NCBI GenBank assembly: GCA_014871385.1
Contig: CM026426.1
Location: 80,705,566 to 80,769,565, forward strand
From: Ceratodon purpureus
Lineage: Eukaryota; Streptophyta; Bryopsida; Pseudoditrichales; Ditrichaceae
Direction: 5' to 3'
Length of the DNA: 64,000 bases
The position numbers and the translations under genes are program-made. Position 1 is the stretch's first letter, and every line of letters begins with the position of its first letter. The notes beneath the pieces were generated by a model. The model had not been told where the DNA came from and did not search any database. It saw only the letters and a program-made list of their open reading frames with translations. Below are positions 1-13,584 of the stretch, piece after piece.

Positions 1-2770
1 GATATAACACTTGGGAAATCCAACGGAGTATACATCTAGTTAAGTTGTTTTCCATTACAATATATAAATTTCTAGTTCATAAGAATAGTTCTTTATTATA
101 GTAGTTGACGCAAATAATTGATAAAATCTATACAAGTTTTGAAAGAATAGTTAAAGTTAATGCTTGATAAAAAGTATAGAGTATATGAATGATTTTGTTA
201 AGAAAAGATGCAGATATTGGTCAAACTTTCAATATCGATTTAAAGATGAGAGTTGAAGCATCTTCTTAAGAATTATATGCAAGGTTCTTATATAAAGACA
301 CACAAATTTCGCTTTCAAAACCAGATCCTTCACTATTCGTTCCTTCCTCCATCACAATTGCACTTCATATGATGCGAAGTTCAGCATCAATTTCAGCTAA
401 GAAAAAGTAAAATTAGTGAATCTACAGCTTTGAATCATCAACACAGTGCTAGAATATCTATCTTTACAAACTTATTAACAAAATTATTTAATTGCAACAA
501 AATTTTTAAAATGCATATTACTATAAATTCATAGTTAAACAAATTATATTGGTAAGGTATCACAACATACATTGATGATGAAATCCGTATTTATGTTGCA
601 AAATTGTCACAAAATTTTGAGGCCATGAAACCCCGGAGATGCAAAGCCGTAAATTGTTGGCTTGATGCACTACTTTTTCTACTTGTATATGCTCATACTC
701 CTACCTTGAACCCTATACTTTAGTTTCAACTATCTCCAAGTTTTGTACTTGTAGGTGAACCTTGAGCTCCCACACGCCTTGTTTTATATAAATATAAATA
801 TACCTTTCCACTATTATTTTTATAGTGCTCACTATTATGTAATTTTTATTCTTTGATTTCTTTTATTTTAAATTTTTTAACTTTTTTAAAATTTTAAAAT
901 CATATCTACTTTATTCTGTTTTGTATTGTGTTTATTAGTAGGCCTTTCTCACCTTGATCCTGTTTGACTTACATCTTTGTCAATCTAAAGAATGCTCTTA
1001 TAGATTTGTTAGGATGATCATTTTTTTATTCTTTATCCATAAAACTGATAGCTAAGTATGTGTAATTGTTATCATATTGCACACTACACTATCTTTAATT
1101 TTTGTGGATTTTTTTTATTTTTTATTTCTTTCTATTTTTTGGTACTGCCTCCAATTTCTTTTCTATATTTCCTGCTTATTGATTTAAAAAGCCTCTCCGA
1201 ATCAATTATGTTTACAACAAAGGTTTGATTCTTTTTTGGCTCAGTAAAGGGACTGTTCAAAGGATGTTTGATGCGGTTGGCTTGAAAACATGAAGAGTCC
1301 CTTTTAAGAGCCAGGCATGAATTGAGAGCATTATATGCACTCAAGTTTTTCCTTCCAAGCTGAGGATTCTAAAACAAATGCACAAAGAAGACCATGCGTA
1401 CCTTCATATCATGTTCAGTCATTTGTTGACACATTCTAGAGTAAGGGGCAAGAAATTTGGACACCAATTATTGACTATCGGTTTCTTAAAGAGGTTTCTA
1501 AAAGAAGCCTCAAGTGACAACCCGTATGAGTCATAATCTATGGATATAAATGCTTATTTTTCTAAGGCCTTTGCCAAAACTACTCATTGCTATGGTTTTG
1601 AAGTTGTTGCGAGAGGATCATATACTCCAACAAAGAGAATTTTTTTTCTCAACTTGCGATAGATTTTTTTTAGTTTATGAATTCTTATTCTTTATCCATA
1701 AATTTACAAATAACTATGTATAATCATTTTTATAGTGCATACTAATTAGTAACTTTAATTCTATGGTGCTTTTTTTTTTTTTTTTAAAAAAAAACGTTTG
1801 TTTGGATATTGTCAATACTTTTTATTATTTACCTAATGATTCAATAAAAAAATCATTTCTCCCCTTGATTTAATTCATCTTCTCTTTTTGCCATCTTAAA
1901 TGTCATTTTCCTATACATTTTAAGCTAATTATTTCTTTATTCCTTATCAAAAAGAATTATAGTCATTCTTGTATAATGGTTTTTATATTGCTTACTTCAA
2001 TGTTTTTAATTGTGTAGTTTATTCATTTTTTCTTTTTTTTTGGGATTTTTAATTAATTTCTTTTTTCTATTTTGTGATTTTGTAATTAGAAAGCCCCCCT
2101 GCCTCCGTTACAATTTATCTTCTCGTTTTACCAACTTTAATATTGTTCTTCTCTAATTTTTATTCAATTTTTTTTTTTTTGCCACCTCGATTGTTTTTCT
2201 AACCCTTATATTTTTAGAGAACGTCAACTATCATTTTTATTTAGTTATTATTTGAATTCCTCTTACCATTGTATTCACAATAAGATTTTTGATTTTGCAA
2301 TTTATTCGTGTCTTAAATTTTCTTTACTTCACTGTTGTCTTCAACTTTTCCTTTTTGATTTCATTATCTTTGTATTTAAAAGTAATTTTTAAGATTATGT
2401 TTATCTTGTATGCTTTGCATTATCTATATCTCTATTGATGCTTTTTCCTTAATATTTATAACTTTCATATTTTAGAGGCCCTATAAGTAATCTTTTTTAG
2501 ATCTATTTCCCCCATAAAGTTACTTATGGAGCAAAACTTTATATATCAATGGAGAGAGAGCGACACCTGCGAGACAATTCAAAAGTCCAAATATCTTTAT
2601 TAAGTTGACATTTGCTAGTCTTCACTAGTAGCTACTTCATTCACGCAGTAGATAGTAGATATGCAAAGAAAAGCAGGTTCAGGGCCAATTAGCAAAGAAA
2701 GCATCTCAAGATTTTAAGCCAACATTTACAACTGAGCCAATCTTGATGCACACAAGTTTTACAAAGACAT
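1..2770. other. AT-rich region without recognisable gene
   Basis: I see no gene here. The sequence is strongly AT-rich with many T homopolymers. The ORF at 1132-1344 (minus) is short, has no recognisable motif and lies in low-complexity DNA. Weakly repeated blocks are listed separately. Confidence 0.6.
800..2240. repeat. Degenerate direct repeats
   Basis: Loosely similar blocks recur at about 805-860, 1030-1110, 1690-1770 and 1934-2020. Each has a TATGTATAAT-like start, then TTTTATAGTGC-like and CTTTAATT-like pieces. Between them a C-rich line of the type CTCACCTTGAT / CTCCCCTTGATT recurs near 950 and 1858. Copies are very diverged, so this is a probable ancient tandem repeat seen by eye only. 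Confidence 0.35.
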
Positions 2771-2779
2771 TCTAGATGA

Positions 2780-4380
2780 ACACTAATGCCTTGAATTATG
2801 CTTCAAAAGCTGTACTTTGAAAGATGGAGAAAAAAAAAAGTTTCATCCTATAGCATTCCACTCTAGCAAATTTTGTACTACTAAGAAAAGTTATGAGATC
2901 CGTGATAAGAAAATTCTTAAGTCTATTGTGGATTGATTTCATGATTGTTGTCATTTCCGTAAAGGAATTGTACTTCTAGTGATTGTAAATTCATATCACA
3001 AGAATTTAGAGTATTTTATGTCATCTTGTACTTTGAGTCATGCCAAGCTTGGTGGACCATATAGCTATCATAATTTAATTTTATTGCCACTTATTGATTG
3101 GAGAAGCAAGGAGGACTATCGAACTCCCTATTGAAAAGATTGTAAACTGCGTTTAAGGCAAAAGAAGTAGCATTTAATCAATAGTGTGGAAATTTGTTGA
3201 AGGCAGTTTGATTTCACCTTATTATCAATGTTATGCCACTCTCAAAGTGATGTTGACTTCTTCAATCAAATGTATCTTGCAACCTATAGAGATCTATTGG
3301 CTCTTAACATCAATAAAAACAATTGATTTAAAAGTAGAGGGAAAATTGTTAGTCTATAAAGAACCTATATACATTCCACAAGGTCCAACATGGCTTTAAA
3401 TTTTTAAATTTTATTATGGTTTTTGAATGCGAGTCATTTTGCATACAATAAGACTTTAGAAACTTCTATTATAGAGATTTTTGTGGCCTAAAATATGTTC
3501 AAGATCAAAGAATCCTCGGCACCACCCAAAGAGTCTCTATGTTACATTCATTGCCAATTTAGGGTAGCGCATGGTCTTTGATTGGTGGACTTTATTAGAA
3601 AAGCTCGTGCATGAAATTCATTTGATAGCATTTTTGTTGTAGTGGATCAAAATACAAAGATGGCGCATTTTGTTCTTGAGAAGAAGTCTTTTTCAAATAA
3701 AGGAACAATAAGACTATGTATTCATAATATATATCAACATCATATCACTCTACTTGACAATATAGTTGCTGATTGGCAAAATCAATTTGTATCAAATTTT
3801 TATTGGTTTTTTAGGAGATATTGAGAGTGGATTTCAAATCCTTTTCAACTTTCTATCCTTGAACTAAGAGTCACAAAGAACGGTTTAATCAAATTCTTAC
3901 CCAGCATATACAATGTGATATCAACTATCAGCAAGACAATTTGACAACATGCTAGCCTCTAACAGATTTTGATCACAATAATATTCGTTATGCTTCTACT
4001 TAGAAAAAACCATCTGATTTTAATTTTAATTATCATTCAAAGCTTGATCTATAGAGGCTACTTGCAAATGGTATTAGAGCAACAGATGACTTTGCATAGC
4101 AACTATTGCAAATTCAAGAGCAAACTGCTCAAGAGTGTTACAAGCAAAATTAGCAACCAAGCACCTACCTTTCAAGTTGAAGATAAAGAATGGCTTTTTT
4201 GACAAAACATCAAGACTAAGTGCCCTTGCAACAACTTGCACTATAGGAAATTGGGACCACTTTTGGTCTAGGACCAAATCAATAACATGGCATTTGTCTA
4301 GAGCTTACACGGAGACACATCCCACTTTTATGTCTCTCATTCAGAACTTTACTAAGAGCTATTCATTCTAGAAAGAGTAC
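2780..4380 (+). mobile_element. Ty3/gypsy LTR-retrotransposon pol relic (RNase H to integrase)
   Basis: Translated fragments follow the order of a Ty3/gypsy pol gene across several frames. At 2780-3130 they resemble the RNase H domain (AFHS- and EIRDKKIL-like pieces, then NLEYFMSSCTLSHA). At 3330-3530 they resemble the integrase zinc-binding region. At 3620-3830 the integrase core is clear (DSIFVVVDQNTKMAHFV, then IVADWQNQFVSNFYW, the family's VSDRD block with the first D retained and RD changed). At 3830-4380 they resemble the FHPQTDGQTER region and the C-terminal LGP/INNMAF/HVS segment. Many stops and frame changes make it non-functional. In the family this polyprotein copies and integrates the element. 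No gag and no clear pair of LTRs is visible. Confidence 0.85.
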
Positions 4381-4739
4381 AACAACAACCCCCTAGTATC
4401 GTAATTGAGAATCACAATGAAGACAACGTAAAAGAATTACTAAAGTTACAATGAAGTTGGAGAAAACTGGAGTATTTAGTACACTAGACCGATAATGATA
4501 TCAACATATATACATGGAATCAACTAGGAACCTTGCAAAATCATCTTAATTGGTAATATAGTTCCATTGACTTTATCCAGATAAACCTAAAGCTCTTCTT
4601 TACATTTGTTGCTTGAAAGAGAGGTAATTTTAGAAACATGACCTTTTGAACTTCATAGCTCCTTTTGCTGTAGAAGATCTTTTTAATTTTAAAACGTTTC
4701 TACTTTGAATTTATATTAGAATTTGTTTATACTGTAAAA

Positions 4740-4870
4740 ACTTCTTTCCTTTAAATTAAGTATATAAAAGGTGTAAGGTTGGAGACTCTGTTAGTCTCTG
4801 TTAGTCCAGTCCATCAAGTCATTCTAGTCCTTCAAATCTTTTATCTTGAAACCTTCCTTAGTAATTGAAC
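4740..4870 (+). promoter_or_regulatory. Possible LTR promoter remnant
   Basis: A TATATAAAAGG box lies near 4750, about 370 bases past the pol relic. It is followed by a short repeat (GTTAGTCTCT twice) and a CT-rich run. The position suits a 3' LTR with a TATA box, but no matching 5' LTR was found. Confidence 0.25.
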
Positions 4871-7800
4871 TTAAGCCAATTATCTTCATGTCATGTATGC
4901 ACAAGACTACAGATGAAGGCCAACTATAAACACTTCAAAAATGACGTAATTTTCAGTAAAGATTACATGGTCATGACTCCTCAGCCAAATTAATATAAAC
5001 AATTTATAGAAGAATACTATGCTTAAGCTATTACAAAGGAACTATTTCAGAACAATGCGTTTGATAGAAACATTGTTCAAATTGCATCAACTAGGTAATT
5101 TATCAAAGTTCATTTGGAATGTTTCAATTGTTCAATAGTGTTATACAAGGTGATGACTCAACGCTTTGGACACAAACATGTACATAGATATTAAACACAA
5201 TAGGACCAAGAAGTAGAATTTGAATGATTTGAAGAGTGATAATCTACCTCTAAAATAGTATCATTTGAGATTTTCAAAGGATTATGTTTGTCTAGCTTTG
5301 GTAGTTGCTAAGAGATTCATGAATTGAACAAGCTTCCTACAAAATTTGGCACAAACAAAAGACTATAGTTGCCTTGAATTCAAATTCTTCCAAGTTTGCA
5401 AATCAACTTTTTCATAATAATAGTATCAATATTTTGATATATCTAGACTATGATTTTATTTAAAACAAGCTTGACTCATGAGTAGTCTTGGAAACTGTTG
5501 AGGAAGAGACTTAATGGTGTGCTATAATGACCTTACCATTACTATTTCAAATAATTCTTCTAGAATCTATAATTGATTTATGACATAAAGTTTTGTAAAA
5601 AAAAAGAATCTTTGTGAGAACATCTTAGCTTCAAAATCTGACTTCAATTATTGAGAAGGACTTTTGAGCCAAAGAATTAGAGATACATCATATGGCCATT
5701 TTTTAAGCCTTGTAATAGTAGGTAGTCTTCTTCAATGAGTGACAATGATAGGCCATAAAAATAGATACATGAGAATTCTCAAAATTTGTTAAACGCATTG
5801 AGAGACCAATGCACAAATGATAAGTTAATTATGATGAACCTTAATGCATCTACACATACATGGAATCAATTTTCTTTAAAGTAATTATTTAACTTTGACA
5901 CTTCCAGTTTCATTTGGATATTTGTCTCCAAATTTTAATTGTATCCATTTGAGGATATAAGATTCTTTGACAGAACATCATTTCATCTGAGAATGATATA
6001 TTTTTGTTTAAAGAGATACTAGTCCATCTCTTATTTCAACTAATCCATTTAATGACAAACAATGGACTAAGTTTATGGAACATTGTAGATATGTTTTTTG
6101 GTTTCATTGTAGTACAATGTGGTTATCTTATAGACCATGTCAAGAATATCACTTTTGCTTTCCACGTTGTTTCGCAAATCATTTTTATCCAACTACTATT
6201 TTTTCTAAGGTGCTTCTAGAGAAACGTCATATTACCTTAAATGTTCCCCTAAACCTTTATTATTTGAAGTGCTTTCTTCCTACTTTAACTTTTCTGATCA
6301 TAAGATTTTCTTTTTGTACAAGATTCAAAGCATATCAAGTATCTATGGCTTATTTTGGTAAATTTTTATTCAAAAATAATTTAAAAGAATTTAAATTTCC
6401 AATAACTTAAAAGATTATTTTAACTTTCAAAAACTTTATTTAAAATCATAGAATATTCTACAGCTTAGATTTACTTTGAAAACAATTTCAATGTTATTGC
6501 TCCATGCCAAATTTGAAAGCTTAAATTCACATGGTCATCAAATATATAAAGGAATATTATTAATGAAGATCTATTAAACAAATAACACATAAGATTAACA
6601 TCAAAAAGCTATAACAAATAAAAACATGTTTACTTAAGCATACAAACATAAAAATTAAAGAATTAGGAATTGATGAGAGCAACACCAACTTTAACCATAT
6701 TTTTTTTGCACACAAAAGCAAACATTTCTTGTCATACACAATGGAAACGTCAATTTTAACAAAAACCAACCGATTGAAAAAGAAAGAAATAATGAAAGTG
6801 TAGGTCATGATCAAAATATTGTATGTTATACCGTAACAACATAGTAATTTTGCTATCTAGCGCACAATTATATCCTTTTTTGAAAAAATAAAGTATGCCT
6901 CTTCAAAATTGAATTTCTTGATTTTACCAAAAAATAACTAAAAAGGCTCAGATCAATTGGCTTAAAAAAAAACCAAACAATGAACAAAAAACAATTTATT
7001 CTATTTTTTGTTATTTTAATCTTCATAATTTTCTAATTATTACGTTTTTTATTTTTTGAAATATATTTTAGGTCGAACCTACTGTAGTACTATGGTACAA
7101 GCTCTCATTGAATAAACCTCACGTCATGTCAGTGTATTGGGATGAATTAGTTCCAAACATGACATTAGCAGCCGAAAAAGTTATCTTCTGATCTGAAGGC
7201 TTGATTGTTTGGTTCCTCACATTAAGATTGTAGAATTACATCCAAATATGCTATTAATATGTTAGGAAGGTAATCGACACCAGAGCCTTGCACAACAATG
7301 TGTGTTGTTCATCCTTGCTCCATTTTGAACTAAAGACCAAATATTGACTGAGTATGACAAAGAATAATTCCTTTGTGTAAAAAATATGCTTTTAGATATG
7401 TATTGATATCCTTGCCAAGATCATCAAACAATCTCATGTAGAGCCCTAACACATATATAAATACTTTCCATTTCAATACATTATTACTCTTTGTTGACTT
7501 GATTTTCATTGCAAACTAGAATAAATGAACTTTACTTAGATTTACTTATTGTTCGATCCAATTGGAACAAATTCAAATGTTGATTCTATGAGGATTTGAA
7601 TTTGAGTAGACAACAAAAATAACACGTGGTAATCTTTTATCAAGAACATGGCTTCTAAAAGTACCTTATTTTAAAAAGTGATTACACAGAAACCTCAAAA
7701 TGGAAGAATGTCACGGAATACCAAAAACAATTTGGTATCCTAAATATATGAATGTCTTACAACCTTCATTCATTATGCGACTACTAGATTAGAATGGGCG

Positions 7801-10410
7801 CAAGTGTATATAGGAGTCATGTATTAAGATGTGCAAAGATTTAAAGACATTTGTTTTATATTATGAAAACTTTCATTGTGAAAAAAAGAAGGTTACATAT
7901 GGTAAATTGTAACCAACAACTTCTTGCTCTATACATTCCATAGTAAGCAAATGCATTTTCATTATTTTACAACCAAATTTCCAATATATTAGCTTAAGAA
8001 TGCTTTTGCATAATTGTTATTAAATTAAGCATATGTCATCAACGAAATAGTCTAAGATAATTTGGTGGTTACAAATGTATTTGGACCATAAGCTTCCAAT
8101 AGTTCTAAACATGAAGATAAAGATTGGTTGATGTAGAATACTTATCAAGAAGTGTTTTCTTTAAAATAAGCAATATTCTTCACGTATTGGAATGATATTA
8201 TTATACACAAGAAGATTTGAGCCTTTGTTGTTGAATTTGATTTTTTATTACACTAGAACTAAGTTAGATTGATACATTGATAGAAGAGTTGCCAAATATT
8301 GAAAAAAATTATACATACATGAATCCAAAATTTTCATGAAATTAAATAAATTAAATTTTAAATTTGAATATTTTATTACATAATATTTTCTAGGAATCAT
8401 CTTCATTTATTACCAATAGCAGTGATAGATTCATCAAAATTTAAGCTTTGGAATTTGTGATTTGATTTTTATTTGATTTTAAACTTTGAGAATTCATAAA
8501 ATCCTCGAAATAGAATTTATGATATGTATTCGTTTGGTAATTATTATAATATCACTATTTTTTAATTTATCTGAATGGATATCTTAGTTCATGAAGTTTT
8601 CTTAATAGATATCTACGGTAATGTCTTAATAATCAATATATATCCAAAAACAATATATCATATCAACTAAGTCAAATTTGATAATAGATGTACCTCTTCA
8701 TTCTTTAGAGTAAGTCTTTTTTGAAGTCTTTGAATTTTTACAATCATTTCAGACGAATGAGGATCAGTACCTTCAAGTTTACGCCATCTATGTACATTCA
8801 AAGGGTTTTCAAGTTCCTCCGATAAAGCTTTCACCTATTTATTGATATTATCAACAAAGTATAATACTTAAGTTCTAAATAGCCATTGATTTAATACAAG
8901 GTGTCCGTGTGTGTGTGAGAGATGGTACATTGGATAGTACTGCAATAAATTCAGAGTTGTTAAAATATTTGTGCAAGTACTGAAAACCAAAGTACATCAA
9001 ACCAGCCTTTGTTGTTGAATTTGATGAATTGCTGGTTTGATGAATTGTGATTTATTAAATGCACTTGTATTGATACTATGACTTGACTTTGTTAAGCATG
9101 TTGATTTTGCTGTTTGAACCATTAAGAAATTGAATCGATAAACTCTTCAAATCACACGAATGCTCAAATCCAGCTGATATTTTCAGGAGGATTTCAGTTT
9201 CAATTAAGTTAATCTCTTCCTTATTTTATTTATCCAAAACTTAGATTTTCGGATGATTTAATTTCCAATTTTGTAAAAATTATATCTCTATAATTCTTCT
9301 CTGGAAATTGACACAATTTTTTTAAGTATGGACTAGTATAGATGAAAATGTATTATAGAATGGAGTTATGGATTCATAATCTTAATTGTGTCCTGTATGA
9401 ATAGCATTTTAAATTCTCAAGATATTCAATTGCTCTTTCATCTTGGTTTTCATTCAAGTGCAAGAGAGGTCAAATTATAATAAGACTTCATGAAAATGAC
9501 ATTTTTGGAAAACGTGTAAGCTTGCAAGAAACCTAGAAACTACAAGTAATTAATGTTCATGTTCATTAAGCATCATAAATTTTACAACAAAAATAAGTGA
9601 AGAATCTAGAGTACAATAATCTCAATAAGAGCAAAACTCTATACAACGAACAAAATGCTCTTATATATACATTCAAGTATATTCTACAAGCTTGTAATTT
9701 AAACACTCTTAACAAATGAAGTGAAATACATAGTTTTCTTTTCAAGTTCATTGTAGTATTGTCTATTAACCTAAAAATTTAACTATACATTATAAAAATA
9801 CGAAAGTATAACAATTATATATTTTTGATCAATTTTCATAGAGCCTATTTTAAATTATAATTGAAAAAATTGACTGACTTCAAAACCATAAAGTACAGAG
9901 TGAGATGGGAGTTTCTTCAAAGATACATGGTAAAGATCTTCTTGTATTTGATTTAAATTAAAATAGTTCACATTTTTAAAGAAAATATACCACAAATATG
10001 AATAGTGAAAAAATAATCCTTAAAAACTAACAAAGTTAATCCAATTTTCTAGAAGTCCTTTGTCCACCTATTCATGTTTGACAAATACACTAACTTATGC
10101 CAAACGTTAGCAACACCCCTCAAACCAAAATAAGAGCATGTCACATGTTGGTCTGCCCTACTCAAGAATGCATGTGATCCATGATGTAGGAGGACTCGAC
10201 TTCAACGTTGTATGTTGAAGATGAATTTGTTGCAAACAACTTTTGCTCCCTCATTATCCTTCATTGGCTATAGTGTACTCTGTCTACCATCATCTTGCGG
10301 CAGCCATTAAGGTCCATTAATTACCTTGTAGAAACTCCCATGATTCTATAGTATATCTTTAAAAAGATGGTATTATAACAACCAAGTATAGCTAACATGA
10401 ATAATATTAT
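4870..10410. other. AT-rich region, no supported gene
   Basis: Several short ORFs (6004-6410 plus, 6560-6814 minus, 9566-9751 minus) lie in AT-rich sequence and show no motif I recognise. A minus-strand stretch near 8030-8070 translates with a YVDD-like piece (DYFVDDICLI), which could be a Copia reverse-transcriptase scrap but is too short to call. Confidence 0.5.
8221..9025. repeat. Pair of identical 21-bp words
   Basis: The same 21 bases (beginning GCCTTTGTTGTTGAA) occur at 8221-8241 and 9005-9025 in direct orientation. This may be a scrap of a duplicated element. The sequence between them shows nothing else. Confidence 0.5.
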
Positions 10411-10912
10411 TTAATTAAGTATTTTGTACATTTTGTTGCAAAGATTCAAAGATTGCAGTGGAGAAGGATACTATACCACCTCCTTCAATATGGAGAGCGG
10501 TGGATAAAGAAGTCTTTACAACAATAGATGTATCGAGCAAGACCAATTTCCAACATGTGACATGTGGGTTCTTCCATTGTAATGGAATTTCCTGACCCTC
10601 TAGAAAAATACAAACACATGTTTGAAGAAGTTTCTGGCACAATGGGAGAGTTGTCTACGCAACACTCTTATGTTGTTTTGCAGCCAAGTACAACAACAAA
10701 ACCTCTATGTGTAAGTTCAACTCTTCTTTCAAATAGAATACCATTTGAGAATGAAGAAGGTTCTACAAGAGGTCCAATTGACCCCAACCTTCTCGTTAAG
10801 GAATTCAATGTGAACACCAATGACCGACTCATGAAGGCTTTAGACTTTGATCACTAGCTACATCTTGTGTTGAACGAGATAACTAGTGTATTGGAAGGAG
10901 TCACTTTGGATT

Positions 10913-10918
10913 GGGGGG

Positions 10919-10953
<35 letters not shown>
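10913..10953 (+). repeat. Poly-G tract
   Basis: About 40 bases, all G except one A at 10921. On this strand it could form a G-quadruplex. It may also be a sequencing or assembly weak point. Confidence 0.95.
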
Positions 10954-10954
<1 letters not shown>

Positions 10955-11702
10955 AGAAGGCTTGTTTATCTATATACACTGGTGCAAGTAAGGGTTCACT
11001 ATATGTGTTTTTTCATAGTAGAGGAGTTTAGGTCTCTTATAATTGAATCGTAGTACACTTTCAAGTACCATTTTTGACATTGACAAGCAACAATGGTCTT
11101 GGTGCTTGTAATGTCATTAGGAATTTAGTGATAAAAATGAACTTTCATACCATTGTTAAAAAAATCAGTGGAGAGCATGGAGACAACTATACAAACGTTT
11201 AGGGCAAGTTTTAAATATGTATCCAACATTTTATCTTAACAGAGGTATGGTTATAGGTCAGATTTTGAAAGAAGCAAGACTCATTTTTCCGGCAACTATT
11301 GGCCTCAAAGATTGGGCTCCACGGAAAGACAAGTTGACCAACAAAGTAGAAACTTCTACAAATTTTCTTAGAATGGAAAAGTAGGCAATTAGTTAAAACA
11401 GTTGATGTTGTAGAGAATTGTGCCAACTAAAGTTCCTCAAGTAGTTGTATTGGCTCTCTAATTTTGATGGTACTAGTATTTTGAAGAGAAAGATATCTCA
11501 ACAAGAAGATAATTCTAGGAAGTACCATTAACGCTATATGGTCCAAGGCTGACATTTGTATCATAACAAGGTATTGCTGCAAACGTGAATGAGGCATTGC
11601 AAAGTCAAGCAGAGAATTAAGAATGCCATGTTTTGAAAGATATAGAGATCATGGAGGGAACAGTACAAGAATGCATTTATGCCAAGATTTGCACCGACAT
11701 AA

Positions 11703-11745
11703 TGTCCTCTAAATGTGTGTCCTCTAAATGTGTGTCCTCTAAATT
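11703..11745 (+). repeat. 15-bp tandem repeat, three copies
   Basis: The word GTCCTCTAAAT recurs at 11704, 11719 and 11734, giving a perfect 15-base period. Confidence 0.9.
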
Positions 11746-13571
11746 ACAAAGCTATATTGCTACAAAGCATGTAACATAGGATGCAGTGTTAGCTCCAATA
11801 TAGCTTCATGGTGAATCCATCGCTGTGTCAAAATTATTGGAGATTGGTCTTCCCCCACCCATTTGCAAAGTCCCTTGACTATATTACATTATCAAAGAGT
11901 CTTCTTTGCAAATTGTGGATAAGGGGTTGCTGCAAACACTAGAGGCGTGCATGGAAGGCTTGTATAAACTTGAAGAAAATGGTGACCTTGGTTGGAAGTT
12001 CACAAATGTTGTTGGCCATTGGATTCACGCAATGAGGGCACGATTAGTAAGTAAGACATTTTTCCTTCGCGGTAAAATTAATGTGGACTTTATTTAAAGT
12101 TATCATATTCAACTTAGACTATGAAATCACTCTTTTGTGAAATTGCTGCTCTGATTATCTAATGCATGCAATAAAAGACAAGAGTGACAAGGAGGAATTT
12201 GTTTACAATAAATCAGCGCTTGGAATCCTTACTTTGATAGCTTGGACTTTGAAGGAAGACAAAATGAGCTTCATATGCTCTTCGTTTACTTGAAATACCA
12301 AGTGAAGCAATTTGAGCATGAAGGCCTCCAATGTTGTAAGAGAAGCTAAGAAAATCGACATCTATTGTGCACCATATAAATTTGATCATTAAGAACATTT
12401 GGAATTTGAAAATTGAAATTGGGCGTGGTCACAAGTCTTTTAATCATTATGGTGCAACATCCTCGAGTTTGCACCTTAGCAGCCATAAAAGCACACGCTG
12501 GAGGAAATGTAGCTATTGTTGCTTCTCAGGACTCCTATTAGTCCATGAAGCATGACGTTACAGGAAGAGTGTCTCCATGTAATGCGAGCTCTTAGACTGT
12601 ATGCACATTTCTCCTTATCTTGTTTTAGTCCCATATTACACTCTTTATTAGATACTACCCAACAAAGGTTGCTAGCTATTGCTTTGGATAGCATCGAGTC
12701 CTAGAGGTTGGTGCTATGTGCACAATAGATGGTGGATATTGGGTAGGCACTTTTCCCTTACATTTGTATTTCCAAAGCACAATATCTTTTGACATGTTGC
12801 AAGGACATTGCTTTCTTGGTTGGATTGGAAGTATTTTACCAAGAAGAAGTTCTAGTCAAAGTAGAGTCATTCTTGATCCAAGAAAATAGGTAATCAATTG
12901 CAGATTTAGATCCATATAGGCCAATTGTTCTTGACTTGACATGTGGCAGAATTCAAATACATTGATTGGCGGGAGTTGATGTTTAGCCTTGGCAACAGGA
13001 TCTGCAATTGATGTTGCCGAGATTGGTCATTTGATTACCATCATCTTTGTAATTTGCAATCATCATCCTCCTAAAAATTGTATATTTGTTAAGGGTCTCA
13101 AAGTTAAGGACTTGTCTTCATTTCAGGATTTTTTTAGATGAACTTGAAATGAAGTCTAGTTTAGTCAAGTGATTGGTCTTTTGAAGTATTCCAAAATACT
13201 ATACAAGCTATTTTCATTTCAATTATAGTATGGCTCTAATATGATCTTTTTTTTGTTACCATATGAAATATAAATTGAAAACCATCACTATCGATTATTT
13301 AGACACTTATTTTTTTAGACTTGTATATGGTTCCTAATTTAACATCTTGAAAATAAACCTTCGAATGTTGAAATAGATATGTTCCTAAAATCAATCATTT
13401 TTTAAAAGAAAACATGAGAAGTTGAGCAATTAGCATGGTGGAGAAAGGAAAATGCAAGAAACTACTCTATGTAGCATGTTCATTTCATATTTTTTTTTGT
13501 ATATAGTTATTTTAATTTATTTTCATGATAGAAAAAAAATTAATAAATTAATAAATGAACATCATTTCTTC

Positions 13572-13584
13572 CCCCCCCCCCCCC
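13572..13584 (+). repeat. Poly-C tract
   Basis: Thirteen consecutive C bases inside one unit of the degenerate array. Confidence 0.95.

Larger units (their letters stand above)
10440..12710 (+). pseudogene. Unrecognised decayed coding region
   Basis: Stretches on the plus strand look protein-like but change frame often: about 10460-10585 (a piece with HVTCGFFHCNG, a possible Cys/His pair), 10564-10857 (97 residues), 11906-12097 (63 residues, with GLYKLEENGDLGWKF) and 12200-12710. I do not recognise a family. GC content is slightly higher than in the flanks and base use suggests former coding. The region is broken by a G tract and by stops. It could be an old transposon gene or a captured host gene. 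The plus strand is favoured because adjacent fragments are collinear. Confidence 0.3.

Noticed and set aside
7900-8160. Copia reverse transcriptase on the minus strand
   Set aside because: Only one YVDD-like scrap is visible, without neighbouring RT or RNase H motifs.
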